Source: Halorubrum sp. F4
GTDB lineage: Archaea > Halobacteriota > Halobacteria > Halobacteriales > Haloferacaceae
DNA: 64,000 bases
Assembly (NCBI RefSeq): GCF_027257195.1
Contig: NZ_JAPDFS010000001.1
Coordinates: forward strand, 385,256 to 449,255
Direction of reading: 5' to 3'
Shown: piece after piece, positions 25,485-33,780 of the stretch
How positions within the stretch are numbered: position 1 is the first letter of the stretch
Layout: the number at the start of each line of letters is the position of its first letter
Translations under genes and position numbers: made by a program
The notes under the pieces: model-generated
The model's input: the letters and a program-made list of their open reading frames with translations, nothing else
Database searches by the model: none
What the model was told of the DNA's origin: nothing

Positions 25485-27536
25485 ATGAGCCTCGACGCAG
25501 GCGTCGGAGCCGATTCGGTCGACGGCGACCTCCTCGGACAGCTCTTCTATCCGGTCTTCGGCCTGCTCTTCGATCCGGACGGCGACCTCGTCGGCGACGT
25601 CGAGCGCAAACTCGCGGAGGCGCGGATGCCCGACCCGGTCGAGATGTACGTCTCCCGGGCGCTCGGAGTGGGCGTACTGGTCGGCGTCGCCCTCGCCGTC
25701 GTCGGAACGCTTCTCGGGTACGGCGTGTTCGCGCTCGGAGTGCTCTCGCCGGAGGCGCTGTCGCTCGGGATCCCCGCACCCAACCCGGGCGCTCGGGAGC
25801 TGATGCGGTCGCTCGTGGTCCCGGGGGCGGTCCTCGTCAGCGGCGTCGTCTTCGGATCGATCGGGTTCGCGACGGGCTTCGGCGGACTGCTCGCGGTCCC
25901 GTACTCGCGGTCGGCGAGCCGGGAGCGGGAGATCAACATGCTGCTCGCCGATTCCGTCTCCTTCATGTACGCGTTATCGGTCGGCGGGCTCAACCAGCTC
26001 GAGATCCTGCGGGCGATGGCGACCGCGGAGGACACCTACGGGGAGGTGTCACGGGAGTTCCAGAGCATCATCAACGAGACGGAGTACTTCGGGACCGACT
26101 ACCGGAATGCGCTTCGAAAACAGTCGATGGAGACGCCCTCCGAGGACCTGTCACAGTTCCTCGCCGACATGCTCTCGATCGTCAACTCCGGCGGCGAGAT
26201 GGAGCCGTTCCTGAAGGACAAAAAGGAGAAACACCTCCGGACGTCCAAACAGGAGCGAGAGATGACCCTCGAGACGCTGGAGCTGTTCGGGGAGATGTAC
26301 ATGACGCTCTCGCTCTTCCCGTTGCTTCTCATCATCATCCTCGTGATCATGGGGATGATGGGCGAGTCCGACGATCGACTGCTGTACGCGACGGTGTACG
26401 CCCTCATCCCGCTCACGGGGATCGGCTTTCTCGTACTGGTCTCGACCGTGAAACAGGACGAGCCGGGGGACGGCTTCCTCCGGCCGGACGGCGGCAGCGA
26501 CCGGCTCCGACAGACGAGCCGCGAGGGACTGCTCCACTTCGGGCTGATCGAGGCGTTCGTCGGCCGCGGCAGCGTCTTCGACCGGATCCGCGACCGTGAG
26601 GGGACCTACAAGACCAAGCAGATCCTCGCGGCACCACACCACTTCCTCCGGGACAACCCGCTTTACACCCTCGCGTTGACCGTCCCGGCCACGCTGGCGC
26701 TCCTGGCGGTCGCGGTCGGTGCGGAGGCGGCCCCGACGACCTTCGACGGCTGGGTCGGTGCCCCGGTCTGGTCGGCGTTCCTCTGGGTGTACGTCCCGGC
26801 GTACCTGACGCTGATCCCGCTCGCGACGTTCTACGAGTGGGACCAGCGCGCCAAGCGGTCGGTAACGGGGAAGCTCTCGGAGAACCTCCGGAAGCTGTCG
26901 TCGGCCAACGACACGGGACAGACGCTTCTCGAGTCCGTCCGGACCGTCGCGGACACCTCCTCGGGAACGCTCGCGGAGGAGTTCGAGGTGATCCACGCCA
27001 AGGTGAACTACGGGATGAGCCTGCGCGACGCGCTCGTCGAGTTCAACAACAAGTACGCGGTCCCGCGGCTCGCGCGGACGGTGAAGCTGATAGCCGAGGC
27101 ACAGGAGGCCTCCTCACAGATCACGGACGTGTTGACCACCGCGGCACAGGCCTCCGAGAACCAGGACGACATCGAGCGGGAGCGGCGGTCGCGGACCCGG
27201 ATGCAGGTGGCGATCATCATCATGACGTACGTCACGCTGCTCGGCGTGATGGCCATCCTCCAGACGCAGTTCATCGACGTGATGGGCGGGCTCGCACAGG
27301 GTGCGGAGGGAGCCTCCGGCGGTGGCGGAGCCGTCGCCGGCGGCGGGGGCGGGTTCGGCGGCGGAGGCGTCGATCCCGACACCCTCTCGATGCTGTTCTT
27401 TCACGCGGTGACGATCCAGGCCGTGCTCTCGGGGTTCATCGCCGGATACATCCGGAACGCGGAGCTCCTCTCCGGAGTGAAGTTCGCCGTCGCCCTGATG
27501 ACGCTCGCGCTGGGGGTGTGGATCTATGTCGGGTGA
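25485..27536 (+). CDS. Type II secretion F / TadC-like pilus assembly membrane protein
   Basis: A 683-residue membrane platform protein. It contains two T2SSF-type domains, about residues 140-320 (LADSVSFMYALSVGGLNQLEILRAMA, DLSQFLADML) and about 455-620 (LSENLRKLSSANDTGQTLLESVRTVA, FEVIHAKVNYGMSLRDAL), with pairs of transmembrane helices around them. The second half ends in a glycine-rich loop (GGGGAVAGGGGGFGGGG) before the last two helices. It recruits pilin subunits for the ATPase encoded upstream. The next gene starts inside its last codons, so the operon is translationally coupled. Confidence 0.92.
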   Translation: MSLDAGVGADSVDGDLLGQLFYPVFGLLFDPDGDLVGDVERKLAEARMPDPVEMYVSRALGVGVLVGVALAVVGTLLGYGVFALGVLSPEALSLGIPAPNPGARELMRSLVVPGAVLVSGVVFGSIGFATGFGGLLAVPYSRSASREREINMLLADSVSFMYALSVGGLNQLEILRAMATAEDTYGEVSREFQSIINETEYFGTDYRNALRKQSMETPSEDLSQFLADMLSIVNSGGEMEPFLKDKKEKHLRTSKQEREMTLETLELFGEMYMTLSLFPLLLIIILVIMGMMGESDDRLLYATVYALIPLTGIGFLVLVSTVKQDEPGDGFLRPDGGSDRLRQTSREGLLHFGLIEAFVGRGSVFDRIRDREGTYKTKQILAAPHHFLRDNPLYTLALTVPATLALLAVAVGAEAAPTTFDGWVGAPVWSAFLWVYVPAYLTLIPLATFYEWDQRAKRSVTGKLSENLRKLSSANDTGQTLLESVRTVADTSSGTLAEEFEVIHAKVNYGMSLRDALVEFNNKYAVPRLARTVKLIAEAQEASSQITDVLTTAAQASENQDDIERERRSRTRMQVAIIIMTYVTLLGVMAILQTQFIDVMGGLAQGAEGASGGGGAVAGGGGGFGGGGVDPDTLSMLFFHAVTIQAVLSGFIAGYIRNAELLSGVKFAVALMTLALGVWIYVG

Positions 27537-28155
27537 GCGACTCCGAAGGGTCTCCGCCGCGGGCGGGAGTCGCCGAGCGGGCCGGAGCCGCCGAAACGAC
27601 CGCGGCCAGACCCAGATCGACTTCGCGGTCGGTGCCGGCGTGTTCCTGGTGACGCTCGCGTTCGTGATCGCGTTCGTTCCGACGCTCTTCGAGCCGTTCG
27701 CCGTCGCCGATACCGCCTCGCCGCTCGTTTCGGACCGGATCGCCGACGGGACCGTCGACCTGCTCGGCGCTTCCACGAACGTCTCCGGCGAGGCCACCGC
27801 GGTCCACGCGCCGACCCGACCGGGCGTCCTCTCGCCGGCGTGTACCGTCGCGTTCTTCGCACCTGACGCACCGTTCGCGAACGACACCGGCTGCCCGTTC
27901 GACGCCGACACCGACCTCGCCGTGCTGTTCGGGACCGACGACGACGTCCAGATCGTCGTCCACGACCTCAACGAAACCGCGCCGACGGAAGGCGCCGACG
28001 GACTCGACGTCGAGACGCGGGCCGGAACCGTCGAGAACGTCAGCCTCCATCGGTCGACCGCCGATCCCAGGTTCGTCGTCGACGACGTCACCGTCTCCCG
28101 CCGGATCGTCTCGCTGAACGGGGCTCAGTACCGTCTGACGGTGCGGGTGTGGTGA
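27526..28155 (+). CDS. Pilin-like protein 1 (DUF7287 type)
   Basis: A 209-residue protein anchored by one N-terminal helix. After a basic stretch comes RRNDRGQTQIDFAVGAGVFLVTLAFVIAF, the pilin-like layout of a charged residue pair and then a hydrophobic helix (about residues 35-58). The rest is an extracellular domain with two cysteines (SPACTVAFF and NDTGCPFD) that could form a disulfide, and N-x-S/T sites. It overlaps the stop of the PilC-like gene by 11 bases. It is probably a minor pilin or pseudopilin of the locus. Confidence 0.82.
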   Translation: MSGERLRRVSAAGGSRRAGRSRRNDRGQTQIDFAVGAGVFLVTLAFVIAFVPTLFEPFAVADTASPLVSDRIADGTVDLLGASTNVSGEATAVHAPTRPGVLSPACTVAFFAPDAPFANDTGCPFDADTDLAVLFGTDDDVQIVVHDLNETAPTEGADGLDVETRAGTVENVSLHRSTADPRFVVDDVTVSRRIVSLNGAQYRLTVRVW

Positions 28156-28157
28156 CG

Positions 28158-28820
28158 ATGTCTCACTCCCGTTCCATCCGGATCGGCCTCGACGACCGCG
28201 GACAGGCCCACACGTTGGAGGCGTTCGTGGCGGCGATCCTGCTCGTCGCGGGGCTCACCTTCGCGCTCCAGGCGACGGCCGTGACCCCGCTTTCCGCCAG
28301 TACGTCGAACCAGCACATCGAGAACCAACAGCGGGCGGCCGCGACCGACCTCCTCGAGACGAGCGCCGCCAACGGGGACCTCCGCGAAGCCGTCCTCGAC
28401 TGGCATCCCGGAAACAACACTACCGACTCGCTCGGGTTCAATTCGCGGAGCGAGGACCGCGACTACTACGCGGCCGGCGGACCGCCGAACGACTTCGGGG
28501 ACGCCCTCGATCGGACCTTTCTCGACCAGCGGATCGCGTTCAACGTCCACGTCCGCTATCACGTCGACCCGACGTCCTACAACGGGACACCGGTGAACCG
28601 ACAGGAGATGGTGGACATGGGAACGCCGAGCGACAACGCCGTGACGGCGAGCCGAACGATCACCGTGTCGAACGACACCGCTCTGACTGCCCCGGGATTC
28701 GAGAACCGGATGCTCGCGGAAGTCGCGGCCGACCCCGACGGGGAGTTCTACGCCCCGCCCGTCGACGACGGCCCGACGTACAACCACCTGGAGGTGCGCA
28801 TCGTCACATGGCGGATGTGA
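28158..28820 (+). CDS. Pilin-like protein 2 (DUF7288 type)
   Basis: A 220-residue protein with N-terminal DDRGQAHTLEAFVAAILLVAGLTFAL, again DRGQ followed by one hydrophobic helix (about residues 12-37). The external part contains ASTSNQHIENQQRAAATDLLETSA, a helix continuing the pilin stalk, and several NNT/NDT sequons. I chose ATG 28158, two bases after the previous stop, rather than the GTG at 28149. The next gene overlaps its end by 13 bases. Confidence 0.82.
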   Translation: MSHSRSIRIGLDDRGQAHTLEAFVAAILLVAGLTFALQATAVTPLSASTSNQHIENQQRAAATDLLETSAANGDLREAVLDWHPGNNTTDSLGFNSRSEDRDYYAAGGPPNDFGDALDRTFLDQRIAFNVHVRYHVDPTSYNGTPVNRQEMVDMGTPSDNAVTASRTITVSNDTALTAPGFENRMLAEVAADPDGEFYAPPVDDGPTYNHLEVRIVTWRM

Positions 28821-29794
28821 TCCCCCACCAGCCGGACGGACGACGGTTCCGCGAGACCGACCGCGGGCAGATGTTGGTCGTCGCCGGACTCGTGATGGCT
28901 GTCTCGCTCGTCGTGCTCGTCGTCCTGTTGAACGCCACCATTTACGGCGAGAACCTCGCCACGCGCGGGGTCGAGGGAGCCGACCGCGAGGCGGCGGACG
29001 TCAGGGCGACCGCGGTCGGGGGGGTCGGGGAGCTGATCGACGCGACGAACCGGGCGAAACCGGGAGACCACGCCGCCGCGACCGGGACCGTCGTCGACGG
29101 CGTCGCCGACCTCGACCGGCGGATGGCGCGGAGCTACGCGGACCGTGGCGGAACGGTCCACCTCGCCACCAACGACTCGCGGCTCACGAGAGGGAAGTAC
29201 GTCACGACCGACGGCAACGCCACGTCGCTGGCGAACGCGACGAACGCGACGGAATACACGTTCGCGGGCGGCGTCGACCGAACGAGGGAGTTCACGCTGG
29301 ACTTCGACAGCGTGAATAACACCACCGCGGCGAACGCGACCGACGAGGCGTTCCACGTCGCGTTCAACGGTTCCGCTCTCTCGGAGAGTCAGGAGGTGTA
29401 CGTCTATCGGAACGGAAATGATGAGGTGGTCGTCGCGAACGGAAGCGACGGCGCGACGCCGACGGAACGGTGTTCGGTCGCGGTCGATCCCGGTGACGAG
29501 GTCCGACTCGATCTCACCGGCGAACGCCTCAACGACACGCCCTGTCTCGGCGTCTGGCCCTCGGCGCTCCTCGCGCCGTCGAATCCGTACGCGATCGACT
29601 TCGGGAACGCGGACGCGGCCGACGGAACCGCGACCGCGACGGTCAGGCCGCGACCGACCGGGGCCGATCCCGACGCCGACCATGCGGGCGTCTCTCCCGC
29701 CGTCTACGACGCGACGGTCGACCTCCGCTACCGAACGGCGGACTTCCGGTTCGAGACGACGGTCCGGGTCGCCCCGGGTGAGCCGTATGCGTGA
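28808..29794 (+). CDS. Pilin-like protein 3 (DUF7261 type)
   Basis: A 328-residue protein with N-terminal RETDRGQMLVVAGLVMAVSLVVLVVLLNA, the third case of DRGQ before a single hydrophobic helix. Its outer domain is rich in N-glycosylation sequons (for example NATSLANATNATEY and NNTTAANATDE), as expected for a surface-exposed haloarchaeal protein. It overlaps both neighbours. It is the largest of the five operon-encoded pilin-like proteins. Confidence 0.82.
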   Translation: MADVIPHQPDGRRFRETDRGQMLVVAGLVMAVSLVVLVVLLNATIYGENLATRGVEGADREAADVRATAVGGVGELIDATNRAKPGDHAAATGTVVDGVADLDRRMARSYADRGGTVHLATNDSRLTRGKYVTTDGNATSLANATNATEYTFAGGVDRTREFTLDFDSVNNTTAANATDEAFHVAFNGSALSESQEVYVYRNGNDEVVVANGSDGATPTERCSVAVDPGDEVRLDLTGERLNDTPCLGVWPSALLAPSNPYAIDFGNADAADGTATATVRPRPTGADPDADHAGVSPAVYDATVDLRYRTADFRFETTVRVAPGEPYA

Positions 29795-30308
29795 CCCTGC
29801 CCAACAGAGCGGACCACTCCGTAGCGACGACCGGGCGGTGAGCACGACCGTCGGGTACGTGTTGACGCTCGCCATCGGAGCCGTGTTGCTCTCGGGGGTC
29901 GTCATCGGCGTCGGCGGCGTCGTCGACTCCCAGACCGACAGGGCGGTCCGCGGCGACCTGACGGTCGTCGGCGAGAAGCTCGCGGCCGAGATCGAGGGCG
30001 CGGACCGGCTCGCCAGGCTGGCGGAGGCGGGACGGACCGACCCCGACCTCGACCCCGGGAACGCGAACGCGACCGCCGCCGTGGACGTCGACCTCCCGGG
30101 GAGGACCGCCGGGATCCCGTACACGATCGAGGTCACTAACGAGACGGTCGTCGTCCGGACGAGCCGCCCGGAGGTGATCGTCCGAGTTCCCCACCGGTCA
30201 CACACGACGGTGGACCGGGCGACGACCCGCGGGGGACCGGTTCGGATCGCGTACGATCCCGACCGCACCGACCCGAACAACGGATCCCTGGTGGTGCGTG
30301 AGCGATGA
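29787..30308 (+). CDS. Pilin-like protein 4 (DUF7266 type)
   Basis: A 173-residue protein. The N-terminus SDDRAVSTTVGYVLTLAIGAVLLSGVVIG is a pilin-like segment: R-A-V-S-T resembles the RAVS/RGVS sites before archaeal type IV pilin helices. Its ATG lies inside the last codons of the previous gene, and the next ATG overlaps its stop. The outer domain is short and beta-rich. Confidence 0.82.
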   Translation: MRDPAQQSGPLRSDDRAVSTTVGYVLTLAIGAVLLSGVVIGVGGVVDSQTDRAVRGDLTVVGEKLAAEIEGADRLARLAEAGRTDPDLDPGNANATAAVDVDLPGRTAGIPYTIEVTNETVVVRTSRPEVIVRVPHRSHTTVDRATTRGGPVRIAYDPDRTDPNNGSLVVRER

Positions 30309-31111
30309 GCCCCGATCGCCGCGGTCGCGCGGGTCGACGGGCCCCCTTCCTCGACGAGCGGGGAGTCAGCGACGTGGTCGGATACGTGCTCGTGTTCGCG
30401 CTGGTCACGGCGACGATCACGTCGGTGTTCGCCATCGGAATGGGTGGGATCGAGGACCGACGGGACGCCGAACGCGTCGAGAACGTCGAGCGCGCGTTCG
30501 AAGTGTTCGACGACAACGTCCGGGACCTCGAACGGTACGGGGACCCGAGCCGAGCGACCGAGGTCCGGCTCAGCGGCGGCGAGCTCTCGCTGTCGTCGAA
30601 AACGAACGTCACGGTCGAACAGGTCCACAACGGGACGCGTGTCAGCGAAAACGTAACGCGGGCGAACTCCAGCGCGGTGACGTACACCCGCGGGGAGACG
30701 ACGATCGGCTACGACATGGGGGCGCGGTTCCGGACGGACGGGAACACGACGCTGTTCCGTTCGGAACCCCGGTTCGTCTCGGCGGAGAACGGTTCGAACC
30801 GCACGGTGATCACCGTCGTACGGACCCGATCCGGTGACGGCCCCGAGACCGCGACCGGAGAGGGAACGGTTCAGATATCCGCCTCCGTGGGCGAGGTGCG
30901 TCGGTTCGAGTTTCCGGAGGAGAACGTCGGTCCGTACGATATTAGAGTCAGGATCGACTCCTCCCGCGCCAACGCGTGGGGGAGATATCTCAACGGGACG
31001 GACCGGTTCGCCAACGTCTCGACGGGCACGGACGAGGTGGTCGCGACGGTCAAACACGACGAAACGGTGTACGTGCGCGTGATCGTCGTGGACGTGTCGT
31101 ACCGTCGGTAG
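30305..31111 (+). CDS. Pilin-like protein 5 (DUF7289 type)
   Basis: A 268-residue protein with N-terminal LDERGVSDVVGYVLVFALVTATITSVFAI; RGVSDVVGYVL is very close to archaeal type IV pilin and flagellin-like starts. The outer domain is beta-rich with many sequons (NVT, NGT, NRT, NGS). It is the last gene of the pilus operon. Its final 22 bases including the stop are repeated once directly downstream, so the duplication does not alter the protein. Confidence 0.84.
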   Translation: MSPDRRGRAGRRAPFLDERGVSDVVGYVLVFALVTATITSVFAIGMGGIEDRRDAERVENVERAFEVFDDNVRDLERYGDPSRATEVRLSGGELSLSSKTNVTVEQVHNGTRVSENVTRANSSAVTYTRGETTIGYDMGARFRTDGNTTLFRSEPRFVSAENGSNRTVITVVRTRSGDGPETATGEGTVQISASVGEVRRFEFPEENVGPYDIRVRIDSSRANAWGRYLNGTDRFANVSTGTDEVVATVKHDETVYVRVIVVDVSYRR

Positions 31112-31135
31112 AGGACGTGTCGTACCGTCGGTAGA
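31090..31135 (+). repeat. Perfect tandem duplication of 23 bp at the end of the pilus operon
   Basis: The 23-base unit at 31090-31112, which carries the last codons and the TAG stop of the DUF7289-type gene, is repeated exactly at 31113-31135. A recent slippage or duplication event. Confidence 0.85.
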
Positions 31136-31218
31136 CGGTCGGAGGATGAGTGAGTCGGGGAGTGGATAGGAAGGAAAACTCGGTCGACGTCACGCCATCG
31201 ATCCGCCAAAACCCGTTC

Positions 31219-32625
31219 TCAGTCGAACCGGAGTTCGATCTCGTTCCGGCTCACGTGGAGGTACGTGATCGGGTTCTGCCCCGCCCCGCCGGTGATCGTC
31301 AACTCGAGGGCACCCAGATCGGTGTCGTATGACATCGAGGACGCGCCGCCGAGATCGAGCCGGTCAAACACGAACGCCCCTCTGAGCGTCGGGTTTCCGT
31401 TCGCCTCCACGTTCGCGTTCGGGGCGTAGATGATCGCGTCGATCTCCGCGTTCCCGATCCCGTTGGTGTTCTCCGCAACCCCGCCGTTCACGTAGAACTG
31501 GGTCCGTCGGGCGTCGACCGACGACGCCTCGGTTCCGATCGTGGGGTTGTTGAGCTCCAGGCTACCGTTGACGTAGTACTTGACCACGTTGTCCGTTCCG
31601 TCGGTGATCTGGAGGTCGTTGCCGCCGATGTCGAAGTCGCCGTCGATCGCGAGCGTCACGTTTCCGCCGGTCGTATTGAAGTCGACGTCTCCGCTCAACG
31701 CAGTGTCGCTATCGGCGTAGTAGAGTCCGGAGGAACACGTGCTGGCGTTGAAACAGTTCCCGATCGGCTGCCCGTTCGTCGAGGCGTTCTCGATCCGTTC
31801 GTCGATGATCGGCGACGGTGACGGGTGGGACGCGCCGAGTTCGTAGTCGTCCTCGTGAAGCGGGATGTCGGTGTCCGTATCGGAACTGCCGAGAGACAGC
31901 GGCTTGTCCAACTCGACCTTCCCGGGGACGACGAGCCGTGCGGTGGCCGTCCGGTTCGCGTCGTCCTTCGTGACTTCGCCCTCCGCCCGCTGACTGAAGA
32001 AGTCGTACCATCCCTCGTAGTAGTCGCTTTGGACCTCGACGACGACGGTCCCGTTCTCGAGCGGGTTCGACACGTTCTGGAAGACCTCCTCGCCGGCGGT
32101 CGTCCGTCGAACGACGCCGGTCCCTCGGGACGGGGCGGTTTCGTTGCTGGTCAACTGGACGATCGGGAACGTGAGCGTCTCCCCTCGGTAGTGGTACTCC
32201 GGCGGCGACACCATCCTGCCGCGGGTGCCGTCCGTCGTCCAGACGCCGCCGCCTTGGACCGCGATCTCCCGACCCTTGCCCGTGTAAACCAGCGTCCCGA
32301 GACTGGACCTGTTTCTGGCCACGGTTCCGTTCTCCCCCTCGATCCGGACCTCGACGTGCCCGGCGTCCTCGTCGAGCCGGAGGTCGCCGCCGTCGACCGA
32401 GCCCAGATCGAACCGCTTGGCGTCCGTCTCGCCGAGGGCGACGAGGCTGGCTTGGGAGGTGAACTGGGACATCCCGTTCTCGACGCCCGCCGTCTGCGCC
32501 TCGTCGGTGACGGCCGCGAGCGCGACGCTCCCCGTCGCCACCGTGACCGTCACGGCGGCGATCGTGATCCCCAGAAGGAGCACGGTCCCGAGGACCTCGC
32601 TCTGGGCGCGCTCGCTGCGGTACAT
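31219..32625 (-). CDS. Large pilin-like protein with beta-rich C-terminal domain (DUF7289/DUF7305 type)
   Basis: A 468-residue protein convergent with the pilus operon. Its N-terminus RAQSEVLGTVLLLGITIAAVTVTVA is pilin-like (helix about residues 10-32), so it is probably processed or anchored like the five operon proteins. The C-terminal 190 residues contain repeating short strands (NVTLAIDGDFDIGGNDLQIT, YVNGSLELNNPTIG, NGGVAENTNGIGNAEIDAI, ANVEANGNPTLRGAFVF), a right-handed beta-helix or polymer-forming pattern. A TATA-like GTTTAACC lies about 27 bases upstream. I infer a surface or pilus-tip protein assembled by the neighbouring machine. Confidence 0.8.
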   Translation of the reverse strand: MYRSERAQSEVLGTVLLLGITIAAVTVTVATGSVALAAVTDEAQTAGVENGMSQFTSQASLVALGETDAKRFDLGSVDGGDLRLDEDAGHVEVRIEGENGTVARNRSSLGTLVYTGKGREIAVQGGGVWTTDGTRGRMVSPPEYHYRGETLTFPIVQLTSNETAPSRGTGVVRRTTAGEEVFQNVSNPLENGTVVVEVQSDYYEGWYDFFSQRAEGEVTKDDANRTATARLVVPGKVELDKPLSLGSSDTDTDIPLHEDDYELGASHPSPSPIIDERIENASTNGQPIGNCFNASTCSSGLYYADSDTALSGDVDFNTTGGNVTLAIDGDFDIGGNDLQITDGTDNVVKYYVNGSLELNNPTIGTEASSVDARRTQFYVNGGVAENTNGIGNAEIDAIIYAPNANVEANGNPTLRGAFVFDRLDLGGASSMSYDTDLGALELTITGGAGQNPITYLHVSRNEIELRFD

Positions 32626-32765
32626 GCCGGCTCTCGGCGCCCCAGACGGTTAAACGTCGACCCTCGGCTATCGGATCTGATAGCGGATCGACTCGGATCC
32701 CGGGCACGCCGTCGGCTTCGCGCCGGGGCGCACCACTTAACACCGATGGCGAGCGAGACACCGAT

Positions 32766-33737
32766 ATGACGGCTCCCCCGGTCGGCGACGAGAAGCGACG
32801 ATTCAGGCGGGCCGCCGGGGTGAACGTCCTCGGCAACGCCGCGAAGATCCTCGTCGAGGGGGCGGCGGGGTTCGCGTTCGGTAGCGTCGCGCTCGTCGCC
32901 GACGCGGCCCACTCCGTCGCCGATCTCGTCGCCAGCGGCGTGGTGTTCGTCTGGGGTGGGTCCGGATACGACGCCGCCGACGCGGAACACCCGCACGGTC
33001 ACCAGCGGATCGAGCCGCTGACCGCCCTCTTCGTCGGCGCGGTGATCGTCCTCCTCGGACTCAATCTGCTGTGGAGTTCGATCGAGGGGATCCGGTTCGG
33101 GACCGACGTACGATTCAGCCGGCTGTTGCTCGGCGCCCTGGCGTTCGCGCTCGTCGACATGTACGTCCTCTACTGGTACACGATGCGGGTGAACGCGGAC
33201 CTGGGATCGACCGCGCTCTCGGCGCTCGCGGTCGACTGTCTCAACGACATCTACACCACCGTCGCCGCGGTGATCGGCGTGTTCGGCGTGTTCCTCGACG
33301 TCCCGATCCTCGATCCGATCGCGGGCGCGGTCGTGAGCCTGCTCGTCGTGTACCAGGGCGTCGAAATCGGGCGGGAGAACGTCACGTATCTCGTCGGTGC
33401 GGCCCCGCCGCCGGACGACCGCGATCGGATCACCGGAACGCTCCGCGATCATCCCGAGGTCGTCGGGGTTCACGACCTCCGCGTGTTCTACGACGGGACC
33501 GATCTGGAGGTGGAAGTCCACGTCGAGGTCGACGGCGAGATGACGCTCCGACGGGCCCACGACATCGAGACGCAACTCGTCACGCGGCTTCGCGGGCTGG
33601 AGGACGTCGGGGACGTCCACGTCCACCTCGATCCCTCCGGCCTCGGCGAGTGGAAGGACGCGGACGACGGCCGACCGGGCGTAGACGGAGACGGTGGATC
33701 GGACGCGAACGGGAACGATCCGGCCGGAGGCGAGTGA
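32766..33737 (+). CDS. Cation diffusion facilitator transporter
   Basis: A 323-residue divalent-metal/proton antiporter with six membrane helices. The metal site of helix 2 is in VADAAHSVADLVASG (His and Asp), that of helix 5 in SALAVDCLNDIYTTVAAV (two Asp). The cytoplasmic C-terminal domain (about residues 210-300) contains VHDLRVFYDGTDLEVEVHVEVD and the conserved DVHVHLDP. The last 30 residues are an acidic tail. The metal cannot be deduced; Zn, Mn or Fe are usual. Start fits a TATA-like CTTAACAC about 28 bases upstream. Confidence 0.92.
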   Translation: MTAPPVGDEKRRFRRAAGVNVLGNAAKILVEGAAGFAFGSVALVADAAHSVADLVASGVVFVWGGSGYDAADAEHPHGHQRIEPLTALFVGAVIVLLGLNLLWSSIEGIRFGTDVRFSRLLLGALAFALVDMYVLYWYTMRVNADLGSTALSALAVDCLNDIYTTVAAVIGVFGVFLDVPILDPIAGAVVSLLVVYQGVEIGRENVTYLVGAAPPPDDRDRITGTLRDHPEVVGVHDLRVFYDGTDLEVEVHVEVDGEMTLRRAHDIETQLVTRLRGLEDVGDVHVHLDPSGLGEWKDADDGRPGVDGDGGSDANGNDPAGGE

Positions 33738-33780
33738 GACCGAGGCGTGGTTCGGGAAGGACGACGCGCCCCGTGATCCG

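Noticed and set aside
27604..27616. CCAGACCCAGATC in a host gene as another start-associated motif
   Set aside because: It lies inside the coding sequence of the DUF7287-type protein, not at a start codon, and differs in the last bases.
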